Source of the DNA: Salivita marina
GTDB taxonomy: Bacteria > Pseudomonadota > Gammaproteobacteria > Pseudomonadales > Azotimanducaceae
DNA length: 64,000 nt
NCBI GenBank assembly: GCA_038144425.1
Contig: JAYQNS010000003.1
Span: 124,001-188,000 of the forward strand
Reading direction: 5' to 3'
The position numbers and the translations under genes are program-made. A model generated the notes under the pieces. It had not been told where the DNA came from and ran no database searches. It worked only from the letters and a program-made list of their open reading frames with translations. The stretch's first letter is position 1. Each line of letters starts with the position of its first letter. Shown here in pieces: positions 40,201 through 49,998 of this stretch.

Positions 40201-41366
40201 CGATAGCGGGCTTCTGCGCTTCGTACCTTTTCGAGGTAGCGCCGGGTTTCAGCGAAGGGATGGTGTCGTCGAAGGCGTTCGTACACCGCATCGCTCGAAA
40301 GACGATTGATCTGCGCGACGGCGCGCTTCGGGTCCTGATCAAAGGTCCGTAAAGCCGTGGAGACCCCGCCGTTATAGGCGGCAATGGTAGCGAAGCTTCG
40401 GCTACTGCTGTCCCTGATCTCCTTTAGGTAGCGCTCGTCCACCAAGTGCAGGTAAGCGCCCCCAATATCGATATTAAAGTCTGGATCGAAAAGGGATTCC
40501 TTCGAGGGTTCGCCAGGCCGCCTCTTTATCTTCTGGTAGACGTCGCGCCCGGCCGTGGCTGGCACAATTTGCATAAGCCCGTAGGCTTTGGCGGGGCTAA
40601 CGGCGTAGGGATTGAAGGCACTTTCCACCTCAATCACTGCATAGATCAGGGAGGGACGCAGGTCGTAACGGCGGGCCGTTGATAGCACAGCCTCCGCGTA
40701 GGCTTTCTCCCGAAGCTTGAGGTGATTCGCAACCAGCGCCACTTGAACCTGGCGCAGCGTGCGCCGCTCGCCGCTGGGGAGGGTGGTGGCGCGGCTTGTG
40801 ACCCGTGAGGCCAAAAGGGCATCGGCAAAGCGTTCAGCCCGCCATCGCCAGCGAAGGGCGTTGCCTTCCTCGTCGAGGATTTGCCCTAGAAGAAAGGGCT
40901 CGGCCCCTAGGGTCGGCGCCGTATCGTCGAAGATGGCCTCGATGCGCAGGTCCTGGGGGGTGAGCACGGTGGTGACAATGGCCTCCTTAAGCTTCTCCAG
41001 AGGCGCCTCCTGTGCCACCGTCTCCACGCGAAGCCAACCCTCATCGAAATCGACAATGGCTCGGGCCTCGTAGGCATTTGTGTACTTGACGTAGCGGTGC
41101 TCTGAGGCCACCTCGGGCTGTGCCTCGGGCCAAAGGGAGCGAAGTAAAACCTCCAAGGTCTGCACCAGTTCCGGAAGGTTTTGCAGCTCCGGGGGGAGCT
41201 GGGAACGGAGGGCTTCTTTCGCTGCGACTCGCACGATGCGCTCTTCGTCACCAGCGAGCACGGCCTCAACGAGCGCGGGGGAGGGCGGGGAAGCGCAGCT
41301 GCTCAGAGCGCCCCCGAGTAGCAGCACGAGGGGCCATCGCCCAACGGATTCTACGCCGGTCTTCAT
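40197..41366 (-). CDS. mltC: Membrane-bound lytic murein transglycosylase C
   Basis: 389 residues. A lipoprotein signal ends at the lipobox LSSC (cysteine at about residue 24). The middle part (about 35-215) matches the MltC N-terminal domain, and the C-terminal SLT domain has IYAVIEVESAFNPYAVSPAK with the catalytic glutamate near residue 252, then YGLMQIVPATAGRDVY and TIAAYNGGVSTALRTFDQD. It cleaves peptidoglycan glycan strands from the outer membrane side. ATG at 41366 is set by the lipobox and by GGAG 8 bases upstream. Confidence 0.93.
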   Translation of the reverse strand: MKTGVESVGRWPLVLLLGGALSSCASPPSPALVEAVLAGDEERIVRVAAKEALRSQLPPELQNLPELVQTLEVLLRSLWPEAQPEVASEHRYVKYTNAYEARAIVDFDEGWLRVETVAQEAPLEKLKEAIVTTVLTPQDLRIEAIFDDTAPTLGAEPFLLGQILDEEGNALRWRWRAERFADALLASRVTSRATTLPSGERRTLRQVQVALVANHLKLREKAYAEAVLSTARRYDLRPSLIYAVIEVESAFNPYAVSPAKAYGLMQIVPATAGRDVYQKIKRRPGEPSKESLFDPDFNIDIGGAYLHLVDERYLKEIRDSSSRSFATIAAYNGGVSTALRTFDQDPKRAVAQINRLSSDAVYERLRRHHPFAETRRYLEKVRSAEARYR

Positions 41367-41412
41367 CCATGAACTCCCGCGACGGGGCTCCAGCCCCCAT
41401 GAGCTTTTAAGT

Positions 41413-41892
41413 TTAGTCCGCCTCGACCCCCGCAGCGAGGCGCTGGGCGGCAGACCGATAGGGGCCCTTCGCCTCCACGAGGGGCCCAACCTTTCCTAGC
41501 CCAAAGGGCGGCATATTGGCATAGACCGATTCAAAGGCCCCAGCCTTCGAAAGGTAGGTTTCATGCCATATCCCCACCGTGCCATCGGTGCCCACGGCGC
41601 GGTTAAAGGCCTGCCAGGCGGGTAAATGTTCCGCTTCCCGCGCGCTGGCGTAGGCCATGAGCTGATCGAGGGAGCGCCAGTACTGCACCAGGATGAGCGT
41701 TCGGGAAAACCACATCTCGTGACTCACGAAGCCCAGCCCAGGGTTTTGGTAGAGCTCCCGCAGCATGCGCGGCATGGCCCGAGCCACGGGCAGCCATTTG
41801 TGGACGGCCCAGGGCTGATTAAGGCGCATGCCAATAAGAAAGAGAACAATATCGCCGTCCACTGCGGCGGTCATACGAGCAGAGTGAATCAT
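41413..41892 (-). CDS. DUF4188 (monooxygenase-like) family protein
   Basis: 159 residues. The pattern DIVLFLIGMRLNQPWAVHKW at about residues 14-33, SRTLILVQYWRSLDQLMAYA near 63-82 and TVGIWHETYLSKAGAFESVY near 105-124 agrees with DUF4188, which is related to ferredoxin-like-fold haem or antibiotic monooxygenases. No catalytic role is established. It is divergent from the flavin monooxygenase gene, with 112 bases between the starts, and might share its control region. Confidence 0.78.
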   Translation of the reverse strand: MIHSARMTAAVDGDIVLFLIGMRLNQPWAVHKWLPVARAMPRMLRELYQNPGLGFVSHEMWFSRTLILVQYWRSLDQLMAYASAREAEHLPAWQAFNRAVGTDGTVGIWHETYLSKAGAFESVYANMPPFGLGKVGPLVEAKGPYRSAAQRLAAGVEAD

Positions 41893-42004
41893 TGCCTCAT
41901 CCCTTCCCTTACCAAGCTTTCGAGGCTAGCCGGTCTCTCCTGGGGAGGCCAGAGGGCATGCTAGGCTTCGCCACCGTTCGATTTAATCGCAGATAGAGGA
42001 ACCC

Positions 42005-43486
42005 ATGGACCCGATAGACGTTGTCATCGTAGGCGCAGGCATCTCCGGCATAAGCGCAGCGGTGCACCTTCGCAAGCAGTGCCCGGAGCTCAAGGTGGTC
42101 ATGCTTGAAGCGCGTGGGGCCGTGGGCGGCACCTGGGATCTGTTCCGCTACCCCGGGGTGCGCTCCGACTCGGACATGCACACTCTCGGTTTCGCCTTTA
42201 AGCCCTGGACCGCCGCCAAGGCCATCGCCGATGGGCCCTCCATTCGCAGCTACCTGCATGAGACCATGGATGAATACGCCCTTGCCGATTTGGTGCGATT
42301 CCACCACAAGGTCCTCGGCGCCGACTGGGATAGCGGGTCCCAGCGCTGGTCCCTCCGAGTGGACGCGCCCCAGGGCGAGTCCGTTATCGCAACCCGGTTC
42401 CTCTTCATGTGCGGCGGCTATTACCGCTACGACCAGGCTTACGAGGCGCCTATCCCCGGGCTAGATTCCTTTGCTGGCCAGCGCGTCCATCCGCAGTTTT
42501 GGCCGGAAGATCTGGACTATGCGGATAAGCGGGTCGCTGTCATCGGGAGTGGCGCCACGGCCGTGACCCTCGTCCCCGCCATGGCGGAGCGGGGCGCCCA
42601 GGTGACCATGGTGCAGCGCTCTCCAACCTACGTGGTGTCCAGACCCGCCCAGGACCGCCTGGCCAATGGGCTGCGGGCCCTTTTACCCGAGGCCTGGGCC
42701 TACGCCCTCACCCGGTGGAAGAACATTGCTTTCCAGCGCTTCTTCTATCAGAGGACCCGCACCAAGCCCGAAGATACCAAGCGCCGCATGCTGGCCATGC
42801 TGAAGGAAGCCCTGCCGACAGAAATGGTCGATGCCCACTTCACGCCCCGCTACAACCCTTGGGATGAGCGGGTGTGCCTCGTCCCCGACGGGGATCTTTT
42901 CAAGGCTCTTCGGTCCGGCAAGGCCTCAGTGGAGACGGGAGAAATTGAGACCGTGACCCCCGAGGGGCTCCGGCTGAAGAATGGCACCACGGTGGAGGCC
43001 GATATTCTTGTAACCGCTACGGGGCTGAAGCTCGCGGTGCTGTCGGATATCGCCCTCACTCGCGATGGCGACCCCATCGTCCTTCCCGAGACCTACAGCT
43101 ACAAGGGCATGATGTTCTCTGACGTGCCCAATCTTGTGCAGACCTTCGGCTACATCAATGCCTCCTGGACCCTACGCGCCGACCTCACCTCGGACTACGT
43201 CGCGCGGCTTCTGCGGCACATGACGGACCGGGGCTTCGCCTCCGTGACCCCAACCCTGCGGCCGGGAGACGAAAACATGCCGACCCGCCCCTGGATCGAT
43301 GATTTCTCCCCCGGCTACATGCAGCGGGAGATGCACCGCTTCCCGAAGCAGGGCACGGGGCCCTGGCGCAATACGCAGGATTTTACGACGGATAAGCGTT
43401 TAGCCGCCGAGGCCCTGGAGGCGGATGGAGTGCTGGCCTTCGAAACGCCGAAGGCCGGAGAAGCCGCCGTTCAATCCGCAGCTTAG
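42005..43486 (+). CDS. Flavin-containing Baeyer-Villiger-type monooxygenase
   Basis: 493 residues. Two Rossmann motifs are visible, VGAGISGISAAVHL for FAD (about residue 7-20) and VIGSGATAVTLVPAM for NADPH (about 180-194). The Baeyer-Villiger fingerprint FxGxxxHxxxWP appears as FAGQRVHPQFWP at about residues 157-168, and GGTWDLFRYPGVRSDSD near 41-57 is typical. It should insert one oxygen atom from O2 into ketones; steroids, cyclic ketones and fatty ketones are all known substrates, and this one cannot be told. The GNAT gene starts at the very next base after its stop. Confidence 0.92.
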   Translation: MDPIDVVIVGAGISGISAAVHLRKQCPELKVVMLEARGAVGGTWDLFRYPGVRSDSDMHTLGFAFKPWTAAKAIADGPSIRSYLHETMDEYALADLVRFHHKVLGADWDSGSQRWSLRVDAPQGESVIATRFLFMCGGYYRYDQAYEAPIPGLDSFAGQRVHPQFWPEDLDYADKRVAVIGSGATAVTLVPAMAERGAQVTMVQRSPTYVVSRPAQDRLANGLRALLPEAWAYALTRWKNIAFQRFFYQRTRTKPEDTKRRMLAMLKEALPTEMVDAHFTPRYNPWDERVCLVPDGDLFKALRSGKASVETGEIETVTPEGLRLKNGTTVEADILVTATGLKLAVLSDIALTRDGDPIVLPETYSYKGMMFSDVPNLVQTFGYINASWTLRADLTSDYVARLLRHMTDRGFASVTPTLRPGDENMPTRPWIDDFSPGYMQREMHRFPKQGTGPWRNTQDFTTDKRLAAEALEADGVLAFETPKAGEAAVQSAA

Positions 43487-44017
43487 ATGGATCGGCAACC
43501 TACCCTTACTAGCGAAGAGCTCGTCCTTCGTCCTCTTGAGGTGACGGATCGGGCCGCGCTTTTTGAGGCGGCCAGCGACCCTTTGATCTGGACGCATCAT
43601 CCAGCAAAGGATCGCTGGCAGCCGGGACCGTTCGACGCGTTCTTTGACGCGGCGATGGCATCAAAGGGGGCGCTGCTCATTCAAGACGGGGAGGGGTTGG
43701 TGATCGGGACCTCCCGCTATTATGACGACGATGGCGCCCGCTCCGTCGCCATCGGCTACACCTTTCTGCGTCGCAGTCACTGGGGCGGAGGCGCGAACGC
43801 GCAGGTAAAGGCGCTCATGCTGGACCACGCCTTTGAAAGCGTTGAGGAAGTCCACTTTCACGTAGGAAGGGATAACCTTCGCTCCCAAAGAGCCCTTGCT
43901 AAGCTCGGGGTGGAGGTCATGAGCTCACCGGCCATTGACCCACGCTTTCCCCCGGAGACATACCGCCTCTTCCGCCTGCCCCGGACGTGGTGGAGGGAGA
44001 AAAAAAGGGCTGTCTAA
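43487..44017 (+). CDS. GNAT family N-acetyltransferase
   Basis: 176 residues resembling the RimJ/RimL-type acetyltransferases: the start TSEELVLRPLEVTDRAALFE, acetyl-CoA region IGYTFLRRSHWGGGANAQVK at about residues 88-107 and VHFHVGRDNLRSQRALAKLG near 123-142. Its ATG directly follows the monooxygenase stop, so the two are co-translated. The target is unknown; such proteins acetylate protein N-termini, amino acids or small amines. Confidence 0.88.
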   Translation: MDRQPTLTSEELVLRPLEVTDRAALFEAASDPLIWTHHPAKDRWQPGPFDAFFDAAMASKGALLIQDGEGLVIGTSRYYDDDGARSVAIGYTFLRRSHWGGGANAQVKALMLDHAFESVEEVHFHVGRDNLRSQRALAKLGVEVMSSPAIDPRFPPETYRLFRLPRTWWREKKRAV

Positions 44018-44113
44018 GCGAAAGTCAATCGCGCGAAATCGCTTTTCCTCGGGCAGACTTCTAGGCTAAGCACGTTGACGACGCCCCCCGGCGGCACCAC
44101 TAAGGAGAGAACC

Positions 44114-45091
44114 ATGGCGATTAAGACCCGCTTCACGGAAGCGTTCGGAGTTGAGCACCCCATCGTTCAAGGTGGGATGCAATGGGTGGGCTACGCAGAG
44201 ATGGTAGCGCCCGTGGCTAACGCTGGGGGGCTGGGCTTTTTGACCGCGCTGACCCAGCCGACGCCGGAAGATCTGGCCAAGGAAATCGCCCGCACTCGAG
44301 AAATGACTGACAAGCCTTTTGGCGTGAACCTGACGATCCTGCCGGCCATCAACCCGCCCCCCTACGCGGAGTACCGGGACGCCATCATCCAGGGCGGCGT
44401 AAAGATCGTCGAAACCGCCGGCTACAAGCCGCAAGAGCACGTGGATCACTTCAAGCAACACGGTATCAAGGTGATCCATAAGTGCACCGCGGTGCGTCAC
44501 GCCCTTTCCGCTGAGCGCATGGGCGTGGATGCCATCTCCATCGACGGCTTTGAGTGCGCTGGGCACCCAGGGGAAGACGACATTCCGGGGCTGATTCTCA
44601 TCCCCGCGGCCGCCAACAAGGTGAAGATCCCCATGCTGGCCTCCGGCGGCTTTGCCGATGCCCGGGGCCTCGTAGCAGCCCTTGCCCTGGGCGCGGACGG
44701 GGTAAACATGGGGACGCGCTTTTGCGTCACTAAAGAAGCACCGATCAACGAAGCCTTCAAACAGCGCATGGTCGAGAACGACGAGCGGCAAACGAACCTG
44801 ATATTCCGCACCCTGCATAACACCGCCCGGGTAATGAAGAACGCCGTCAGCGACGAGGTCGTGGGTATCGAGCGGAAGGGTGGGGCGAAGTTCGAAGACA
44901 TCCAACATCTGGTCGCTGGAGCTCGGGGCCGGCACGCCATGGCCGAAGGGGACACGGACGGCGGGATTTGGTCCGCAGGCATGGTGCAGGGCCTGATCAA
45001 CGACATCCCGACGGTAAAAGAACTGATCGATGGGATCATGGCCGACGCGGAGAAGCTCATCAACGAGCGGCTTCGGGGCGTCGTCTCCTGA
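44114..45091 (+). CDS. Nitronate monooxygenase / 2-nitropropane dioxygenase-like flavoprotein
   Basis: 325 residues of the FMN-binding NMO TIM-barrel family. The start FGVEHPIVQGGMQWVGYAEM (about residues 11-30) and LASGGFADARGLVAALALGA near 175-194 are typical, as is DGFECAGHPGEDD around 140, which holds the histidine-containing active-site loop. It may oxidise alkyl nitronates, but related proteins include reductases with other substrates. ATG at 44114 follows AAGGAGAGA. The DadA-like gene begins within a few bases of its stop. Confidence 0.87.
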   Translation: MAIKTRFTEAFGVEHPIVQGGMQWVGYAEMVAPVANAGGLGFLTALTQPTPEDLAKEIARTREMTDKPFGVNLTILPAINPPPYAEYRDAIIQGGVKIVETAGYKPQEHVDHFKQHGIKVIHKCTAVRHALSAERMGVDAISIDGFECAGHPGEDDIPGLILIPAAANKVKIPMLASGGFADARGLVAALALGADGVNMGTRFCVTKEAPINEAFKQRMVENDERQTNLIFRTLHNTARVMKNAVSDEVVGIERKGGAKFEDIQHLVAGARGRHAMAEGDTDGGIWSAGMVQGLINDIPTVKELIDGIMADAEKLINERLRGVVS

Positions 45092-45095
45092 GGCC

Positions 45096-46343
45096 TTGAC
45101 CCAGCGGGTCGTCATCGGTGCGGGGGTCGTCGGCCTAGCTACGGCGCTCGCGCTGCAGCGACCTGGGGTAACGGTCACCCTCATCGACCGCCTGGCGCCG
45201 GGCTCGGGGACAAGTAGCGGCAACGCAGGCATCGTTGCCGCGGGCTCGGTGCACCCGGAGTCTATGCCCGGCTTGCTCGCCAGCCTTCCGAGCATGCTAC
45301 TCAATCCCCGGGGCCCCCTGCACCTACGCCCCAGCTTTTTGCTTAAGCAGCTCCCGTGGCTACTGCGCTTTCTGGCGCAGGCTCGACCCCGCCGGGTCGA
45401 GGCCGCTTCCGTGGCAATCAGTGCCCTCTCCAAGCCCGCCCTTCGCTTTTGGGATGGACTGCTTCAGCAGGTGGGCTTGCCGTCCCCCTTCACCCGGAAG
45501 GGCCTGCTCTACGCCTACGGCTCTCCTCGCAGCTTTGCTGCGGCCCTCCGGGATAACGTTTACCGAACGCGGCGGGGCATTGCCTTCGAGATTCTTGACG
45601 GCGCGGCGGCCTGCGCCCTCGAGCCGGCCCTTGCACCGAGCCTCGCCGGGGCGATTTACGCGCCGGAGGCGGCGCATCATCCCTGGCCTCAAACGCTGTC
45701 TGATCAGCTCTTTGCGCGCTTTCGGGCGCGCGGCGGTCATTTTGTACAGGGGGCCGTCGCAGCGCTGACCCGGGAAGGCTGCCAGGTGCGCGTACATGGC
45801 CTCGGCGACCAGCCCTTAGCGGACCAGCTCTTCCTCTGCGCGGGGGCCTACAGTGCGACCCTGGCGAAGCAGCTGGGCTGGGCCGTGCCCCTGGCTACGG
45901 AGCGGGGCTACCACATCCTGCACCCGGACCCGGGCCTTACGCTCACGCGAACGGTGCTGTTCCCCGAGCTCGGCTTTGCCGCAACGCCTATGGCGGAGGG
46001 CCTCCGCCTGGCGGGGACGGTAGAGCTGGCCTCCCTCGAGGCGCCGCCAGCCTGGGACCGCGCCAAGGTCCTAAGTCGTAATGCCCTAAAGATGCTCCCC
46101 GCCCTGAGGGGCCCGGGGGTGAAACCCTGGCTTGGCTTCCGACCGAGCCTCCCCGATAGCCTGCCCGTGCTTGGGGCGGCACCGGACGCGCCCCAGGGGA
46201 TCTTCTTTGCCTTTGGCCATGGCCACCTCGGTCTCACCCAGGCAGCTGTCTCCGCGGAATGCCTTGCGGCCCTCGCGGAGGGGGAAGCGCCTGCGCTGGA
46301 TCTTGCGCCCTACCGAATTGATCGCCCCTTTCCCCTGCTTTAA
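45096..46343 (+). CDS. DadA-like FAD-dependent amino acid oxidoreductase
   Basis: 415 residues of the DAO/DadA family. The FAD motif VIGAGVVGLATALALQR starts at residue 5, followed by GSGTSSGNAGIVAAGSVHP, the pattern of D-amino acid dehydrogenases. The C-terminal WLGFRPSLPDSLPVLGAAPD and FAFGHGHLGLTQAAVSAE complete the fold. A typical DadA passes electrons from D-amino acids to the respiratory chain. I place the start at TTG 45096, 4 bases after the upstream stop, because the Rossmann motif begins right after it; this start is uncertain. It may be co-transcribed with the nitronate monooxygenase gene. Confidence 0.87.
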   Translation: MTQRVVIGAGVVGLATALALQRPGVTVTLIDRLAPGSGTSSGNAGIVAAGSVHPESMPGLLASLPSMLLNPRGPLHLRPSFLLKQLPWLLRFLAQARPRRVEAASVAISALSKPALRFWDGLLQQVGLPSPFTRKGLLYAYGSPRSFAAALRDNVYRTRRGIAFEILDGAAACALEPALAPSLAGAIYAPEAAHHPWPQTLSDQLFARFRARGGHFVQGAVAALTREGCQVRVHGLGDQPLADQLFLCAGAYSATLAKQLGWAVPLATERGYHILHPDPGLTLTRTVLFPELGFAATPMAEGLRLAGTVELASLEAPPAWDRAKVLSRNALKMLPALRGPGVKPWLGFRPSLPDSLPVLGAAPDAPQGIFFAFGHGHLGLTQAAVSAECLAALAEGEAPALDLAPYRIDRPFPLL

Positions 46344-46364
46344 GCGCTCAGCACTTCCTCGCCC

Positions 46365-47771
46365 CTAGAGCGTCAGCCCCAGCAGTAGATAGGCGCCAAG
46401 GCTCAGGCTCGCCACCGCAAGGGCGTAGGGGAGCTGAGTCTTGACGTGATCCATGTGGTCTGAGGCAGCGCCTGTGGACGCCAAAATCGAGGTATCGGAC
46501 AAGGGAGAGCAGTGATCCCCAAAGACCCCACCCCCGGCCACCGCCGCGAGGGTGGCGTAAACCAGCGGCCCAAGGGCATCTCCAGAGAATCCCAAGGCAA
46601 GGGGGAGGGCCAGGGGAATCATGATGGCGTAGGTGCCCCAGGAAGTGCCCGTAGAGAAGGCCACGGCGCCGGTCAAGAGAAAGGCGAGCGCGGGGAGAAG
46701 GGCCGGGCTGAGCCAGCCTTCGGTCATGGCCAGGATGACCTCCGCCGTCTGCATGGCCTCGGACAGCGCGTTCAAGGCGTAGGCAAGGGCGAGAATAATC
46801 ACGGCGGGCATGATCCCCTTCACCCCGGTGACGGCAGTGCGGGTGATCTCTTCGAGGGGAAAGCCCTGAAACCGCATGATTACCGCGGACACAACCACAG
46901 CCAGCAGGAATGCCTCCATGGGCTTAGCGCTGCCCACGAGGGCCACGGCCGTGAGAGCAAAGCCAATGACCAGCAACACGGGAAAAAAGAAGTTCCAGAA
47001 GAGGCTGGTTTTCACCCCCTCAAAGGGCTCGAGCCCCGTGAGCTCCTCGGCCAGCATGGGCTGGCTGCCGGGGCGCAGCACCTGCCCTGAGTCCTGGGCC
47101 CGGCGCTCAGCCTTCGCCATAGGACCCCAGTCCGGGAAAATTCCCAGGGCAATAAGCGCCACGAGCAGCACGGCCATCCAGGCATAGAGGTTGTAGGGTA
47201 CGGACGCCACGAAAACCGCCAAGGCTTCATCTGCTGTACCAATGGGGCCCATGCCAATGGTGAGCCCTGCTACGAATACGGCCCAGCCGGTAATGGGGAC
47301 GAGAATGCTTACCGGGGCTGACGTGGAATCACAAATATAGGCCAGCTTTTCCCGACTGATGCGGTACTGATCCGACAGCTTGCGCATGGTGCTGCCAACG
47401 AAGAGGGGACTGAAGTAATCGCTGAAGTATACGAAGGTGCCCATGAGCCAGGTCATGAGCTGCACCCGCCGGCGGGTCATGGCTTGTCGGCTGATAAAGG
47501 CTGAGAAGTTCTCAATAGCGCCGGTGCGTTGGAAGAACGCGATGAGCATGCCGATGAAGAACTCAAGAAGCATGACCCAGGCAAAGCCCTCGTTGCCCAA
47601 AGCCGTGACCAGCAACTTAGGAAAGCCCGCAGGCCCAAGGCCCGCCACCAGCACCCCGGCGAGGCAGGCCACGGTCAGGGCGAAGAGGGTGTTGCGCGTT
47701 AAGAAGGCCAACGCGATGGCGGTACTGGCAGGGACAAGGGCAAGGGCACCAAGCTCTTCAATGGGATCCAT
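46365..47771 (-). CDS. NhaC-family Na+/H+ antiporter
   Basis: 468 residues with about 11-12 membrane helices. Typical NhaC-family pieces are FFIGMLIAFFQRTGAIENF, VYFSDYFSPLFVGSTMRKLS, AFSTGTSWGTYAIMIPLALP and GVFGDHCSPLSDTSILASTG, all with conserved polar residues of the transport path. It probably exchanges Na+ for H+ (or malate/lactate, as in MleN). ATG at 47771 is chosen because upstream sequence codes for the end of the PQQ dehydrogenase, whose stop is only 9 bases away. Sequence intact, unlike the second NhaC-like gene at 56-57.6 kb. Confidence 0.9.
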   Translation of the reverse strand: MDPIEELGALALVPASTAIALAFLTRNTLFALTVACLAGVLVAGLGPAGFPKLLVTALGNEGFAWVMLLEFFIGMLIAFFQRTGAIENFSAFISRQAMTRRRVQLMTWLMGTFVYFSDYFSPLFVGSTMRKLSDQYRISREKLAYICDSTSAPVSILVPITGWAVFVAGLTIGMGPIGTADEALAVFVASVPYNLYAWMAVLLVALIALGIFPDWGPMAKAERRAQDSGQVLRPGSQPMLAEELTGLEPFEGVKTSLFWNFFFPVLLVIGFALTAVALVGSAKPMEAFLLAVVVSAVIMRFQGFPLEEITRTAVTGVKGIMPAVIILALAYALNALSEAMQTAEVILAMTEGWLSPALLPALAFLLTGAVAFSTGTSWGTYAIMIPLALPLALGFSGDALGPLVYATLAAVAGGGVFGDHCSPLSDTSILASTGAASDHMDHVKTQLPYALAVASLSLGAYLLLGLTL

Positions 47772-47779
47772 TGGCCTTC

Positions 47780-49872
47780 CTAATTTTCTTGTGCCGTAGG
47801 GAGGGCGAAAGCGACGAGGAAATCCCCGCCGCCGCGACCGAAGGCCCCAAGGCGGGTATCGCCCCCGGCGGCAATGACGACAAAGCTTTGCCAAGCCCCT
47901 GCCTCGTTCTGCACCGCATAAGCCATGGGCGTAGCCAACCCCGAATAGGGCAGGGGGTGCTCCCAAAGCAGAGCGCCGCTATGCGCATCGTACGCGCGGA
48001 AGCGCTCGTCAGCAGAAGCGCCGAGAAACAGCAGGCCACCCGCCGTCAGTAGGGGTCCGCCCTGCCCAATCATCCCCAAACCGAGCTCAAGGGGCAGGCG
48101 CTTTGAAAGTGGATCCTGGCCATGAGGCTGGCGGAAGAGGTTGCGTTCCTCGGCGAGGTCGAAGCTCACCACTTCGTTAAACGGGCCGCCAGCGCAGGGC
48201 AGGGGGCGGAGGGAAAATAGCGCGCCATGAGGTGAGAGGTTCCTCGCTGATATCCCAAATCTGCATCCCAGGGAATATCGAGGGCGACCTTAAGTTCTGC
48301 CCAGGCGGCGGGGGCGGGGCTGTAGCGGCCCCGATCCACGTCCTCCAATCCAAAGGCGGAGTCCCAAGATTCTAACTTTGGAAGGATGGCGGCAGCGTCC
48401 TCCCGAGGGATGAGCTTGCTCCGGGAAGCGAGGCTCTGGATATGGAAGGCTAGGGTCTGGCTTTGGCTGTCTGCCGCAAGCCCTCCCCAATTACTCGCCC
48501 CCGCATGGCTGGGAAAGCCCAGGGTCCATTCTGTGCCTATGGGCGTAAAGATTGGTCCTTTTACCGTATCCTCTACGAGGTTCTCGCACCCCAGGGGCAC
48601 TCGAGAAGGGTCAAAGCTTCGCGCGAAGCGATAGGCCTCCGGGGGAAAGGGCTGGGTTGGGGACAGGTAAGGCGCCAGAGGCCCTCCCTGGGGGACGGGC
48701 CGCTCCTCGATGGGAATCAAGGGTTCGCCCGTTTCCCGATGGAACAGGTAAACAAAACCCATCTTGCTACTTTGAGCAATGGCAGGGATGGGGCCTTCGC
48801 CCTGTCTTTGAAGGGTCAGAAGAATAGGCGCGGCGGGGGTGTCAAAATCCCAAAAATCCCGATGCACGAGCTGGAAGTGCCAGCGAACTGCCCCGCTTGC
48901 GCCATCTAGAGCAACCAGAGAGGAGCCGTAGTAAGAGCGATCGGGGCCGTCATCGCGGAAGTAATCCGGGGCCGGATTTCCCGTGGGGAGAAAAATCAGC
49001 CCTCGCTCTTGATCCACCGTAAAGCCCGCCCAGACATTGGGCGTGCCCAGAAGATAGCCGTTGTCACTCCGACGCTCCGGAGCCTCCGGATAATCGGGCG
49101 GCGCCAGATCGAAGGCCCAGCGAAGGGATCCGCTCTGCACGTCATAGGCGCGCACCACCCCCGAGGGCGCGTCAACGCGAATGTTGTCAGCGATCGCCGA
49201 TCCCACAACTACCAGATCGCCGACCACCGCCGGTGCTGAGGTGACCTGGACCTCTTGAGGCCAAAGGCGATTCCCGATTCCCTCAGCTAAGTCCACCTCG
49301 CCGCCGGTGCCGAAGTCGGTGCAGGGCGCTCCCGTCGCCAGATCAAGGGCGAAGAGCCGCGCATCGTTAGTGGCCATGAGCACCCGGGCCGCGCAGGCTT
49401 TGGTCTCCGCCGGTGCTTCTTCCCAAGCAGCCACGGCGCGGCAGTTGGCCTGATTGGGGTAGGGACCGGGCCCCACCTTAGGGTCGAAGCGCCAAAGCGT
49501 GGCTCCGGTTAGGGGATCAAGCGCCAGGACCTGATTATGCGGCGTGCAGGCGAGGAGCCGGCCTTGAGCGAGGATCGGCGTATTTTGAAAGACCGTGCCC
49601 GCATCGCCCGTGCGCACGGTCCAAGCCAGCCGCATTTCGCCAATGGCTTCCGGACTTAGGGCCCCGAGGGGTGCAAAGCGTGCGTTCTCCGGACCCAGAG
49701 CATTGGGCCAGGGGGTAGTGCGCCTCGCTACGCCGGGAAGGTCCGGCGCCGGTGCCTGGGCTAGAAAGGGCGCAAGTTCGGGCCCCTGGCACCCCAGCAG
49801 CAGGGTGCAGAGGGTTGCCAGCAGCGCTCCACGCCATAACCTTGGGCCGAGCTTTCTTAGCCCGCTGTGCAT
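47780..49872 (-). CDS. PQQ-dependent dehydrogenase lipoprotein (glucose/quinate family), frameshifted
   Basis: Two frames together give about 697 residues of an eight-bladed quinoprotein. The N-terminus is a lipoprotein signal with lipobox LLLGC (cysteine about residue 28) in place of the five-helix anchor of E. coli Gcd. Family sequence includes RFAPLGALSPEAIGEMRLAW, LVHRDFWDFDTPAAPILLTL and FTPIGTEWTLGFPSHAGASN. The first frame stops at 48166; the rest (to 47780) is in the other frame with GGPLLTAGGLLFLGASADER. Adding one base to the run of five at 48202-48206 (C on the coding strand) restores PLPCAGGPFNEVVSFDL across the break. It oxidises a sugar or cyclic alcohol in the periplasm. Confidence 0.88.
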
Positions 49873-49998
49873 ACGGCTACCTCCTCATGCGCCATCACGC
49901 TCTCGGGACCATAGCCCCTCCTCCTGGAAAGTGAAATAAGAGAGGACAAGGCCGGAAGGACCCAGTAGCCTGAGCCAAATTCAGGGAGGGAGCGTTCG

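Noticed and set aside
45030..45095. Longer start for the DadA-like protein
   Set aside because: It would overlap the nitronate monooxygenase gene by about 60 bases and put extra residues before the FAD motif, which normally is at the very N-terminus.
44066..45433. Long minus-strand frame opposite the nitronate monooxygenase gene
   Set aside because: It mirrors the coding sequence of the plus-strand gene, shows no family pattern and arises from the high GC content.
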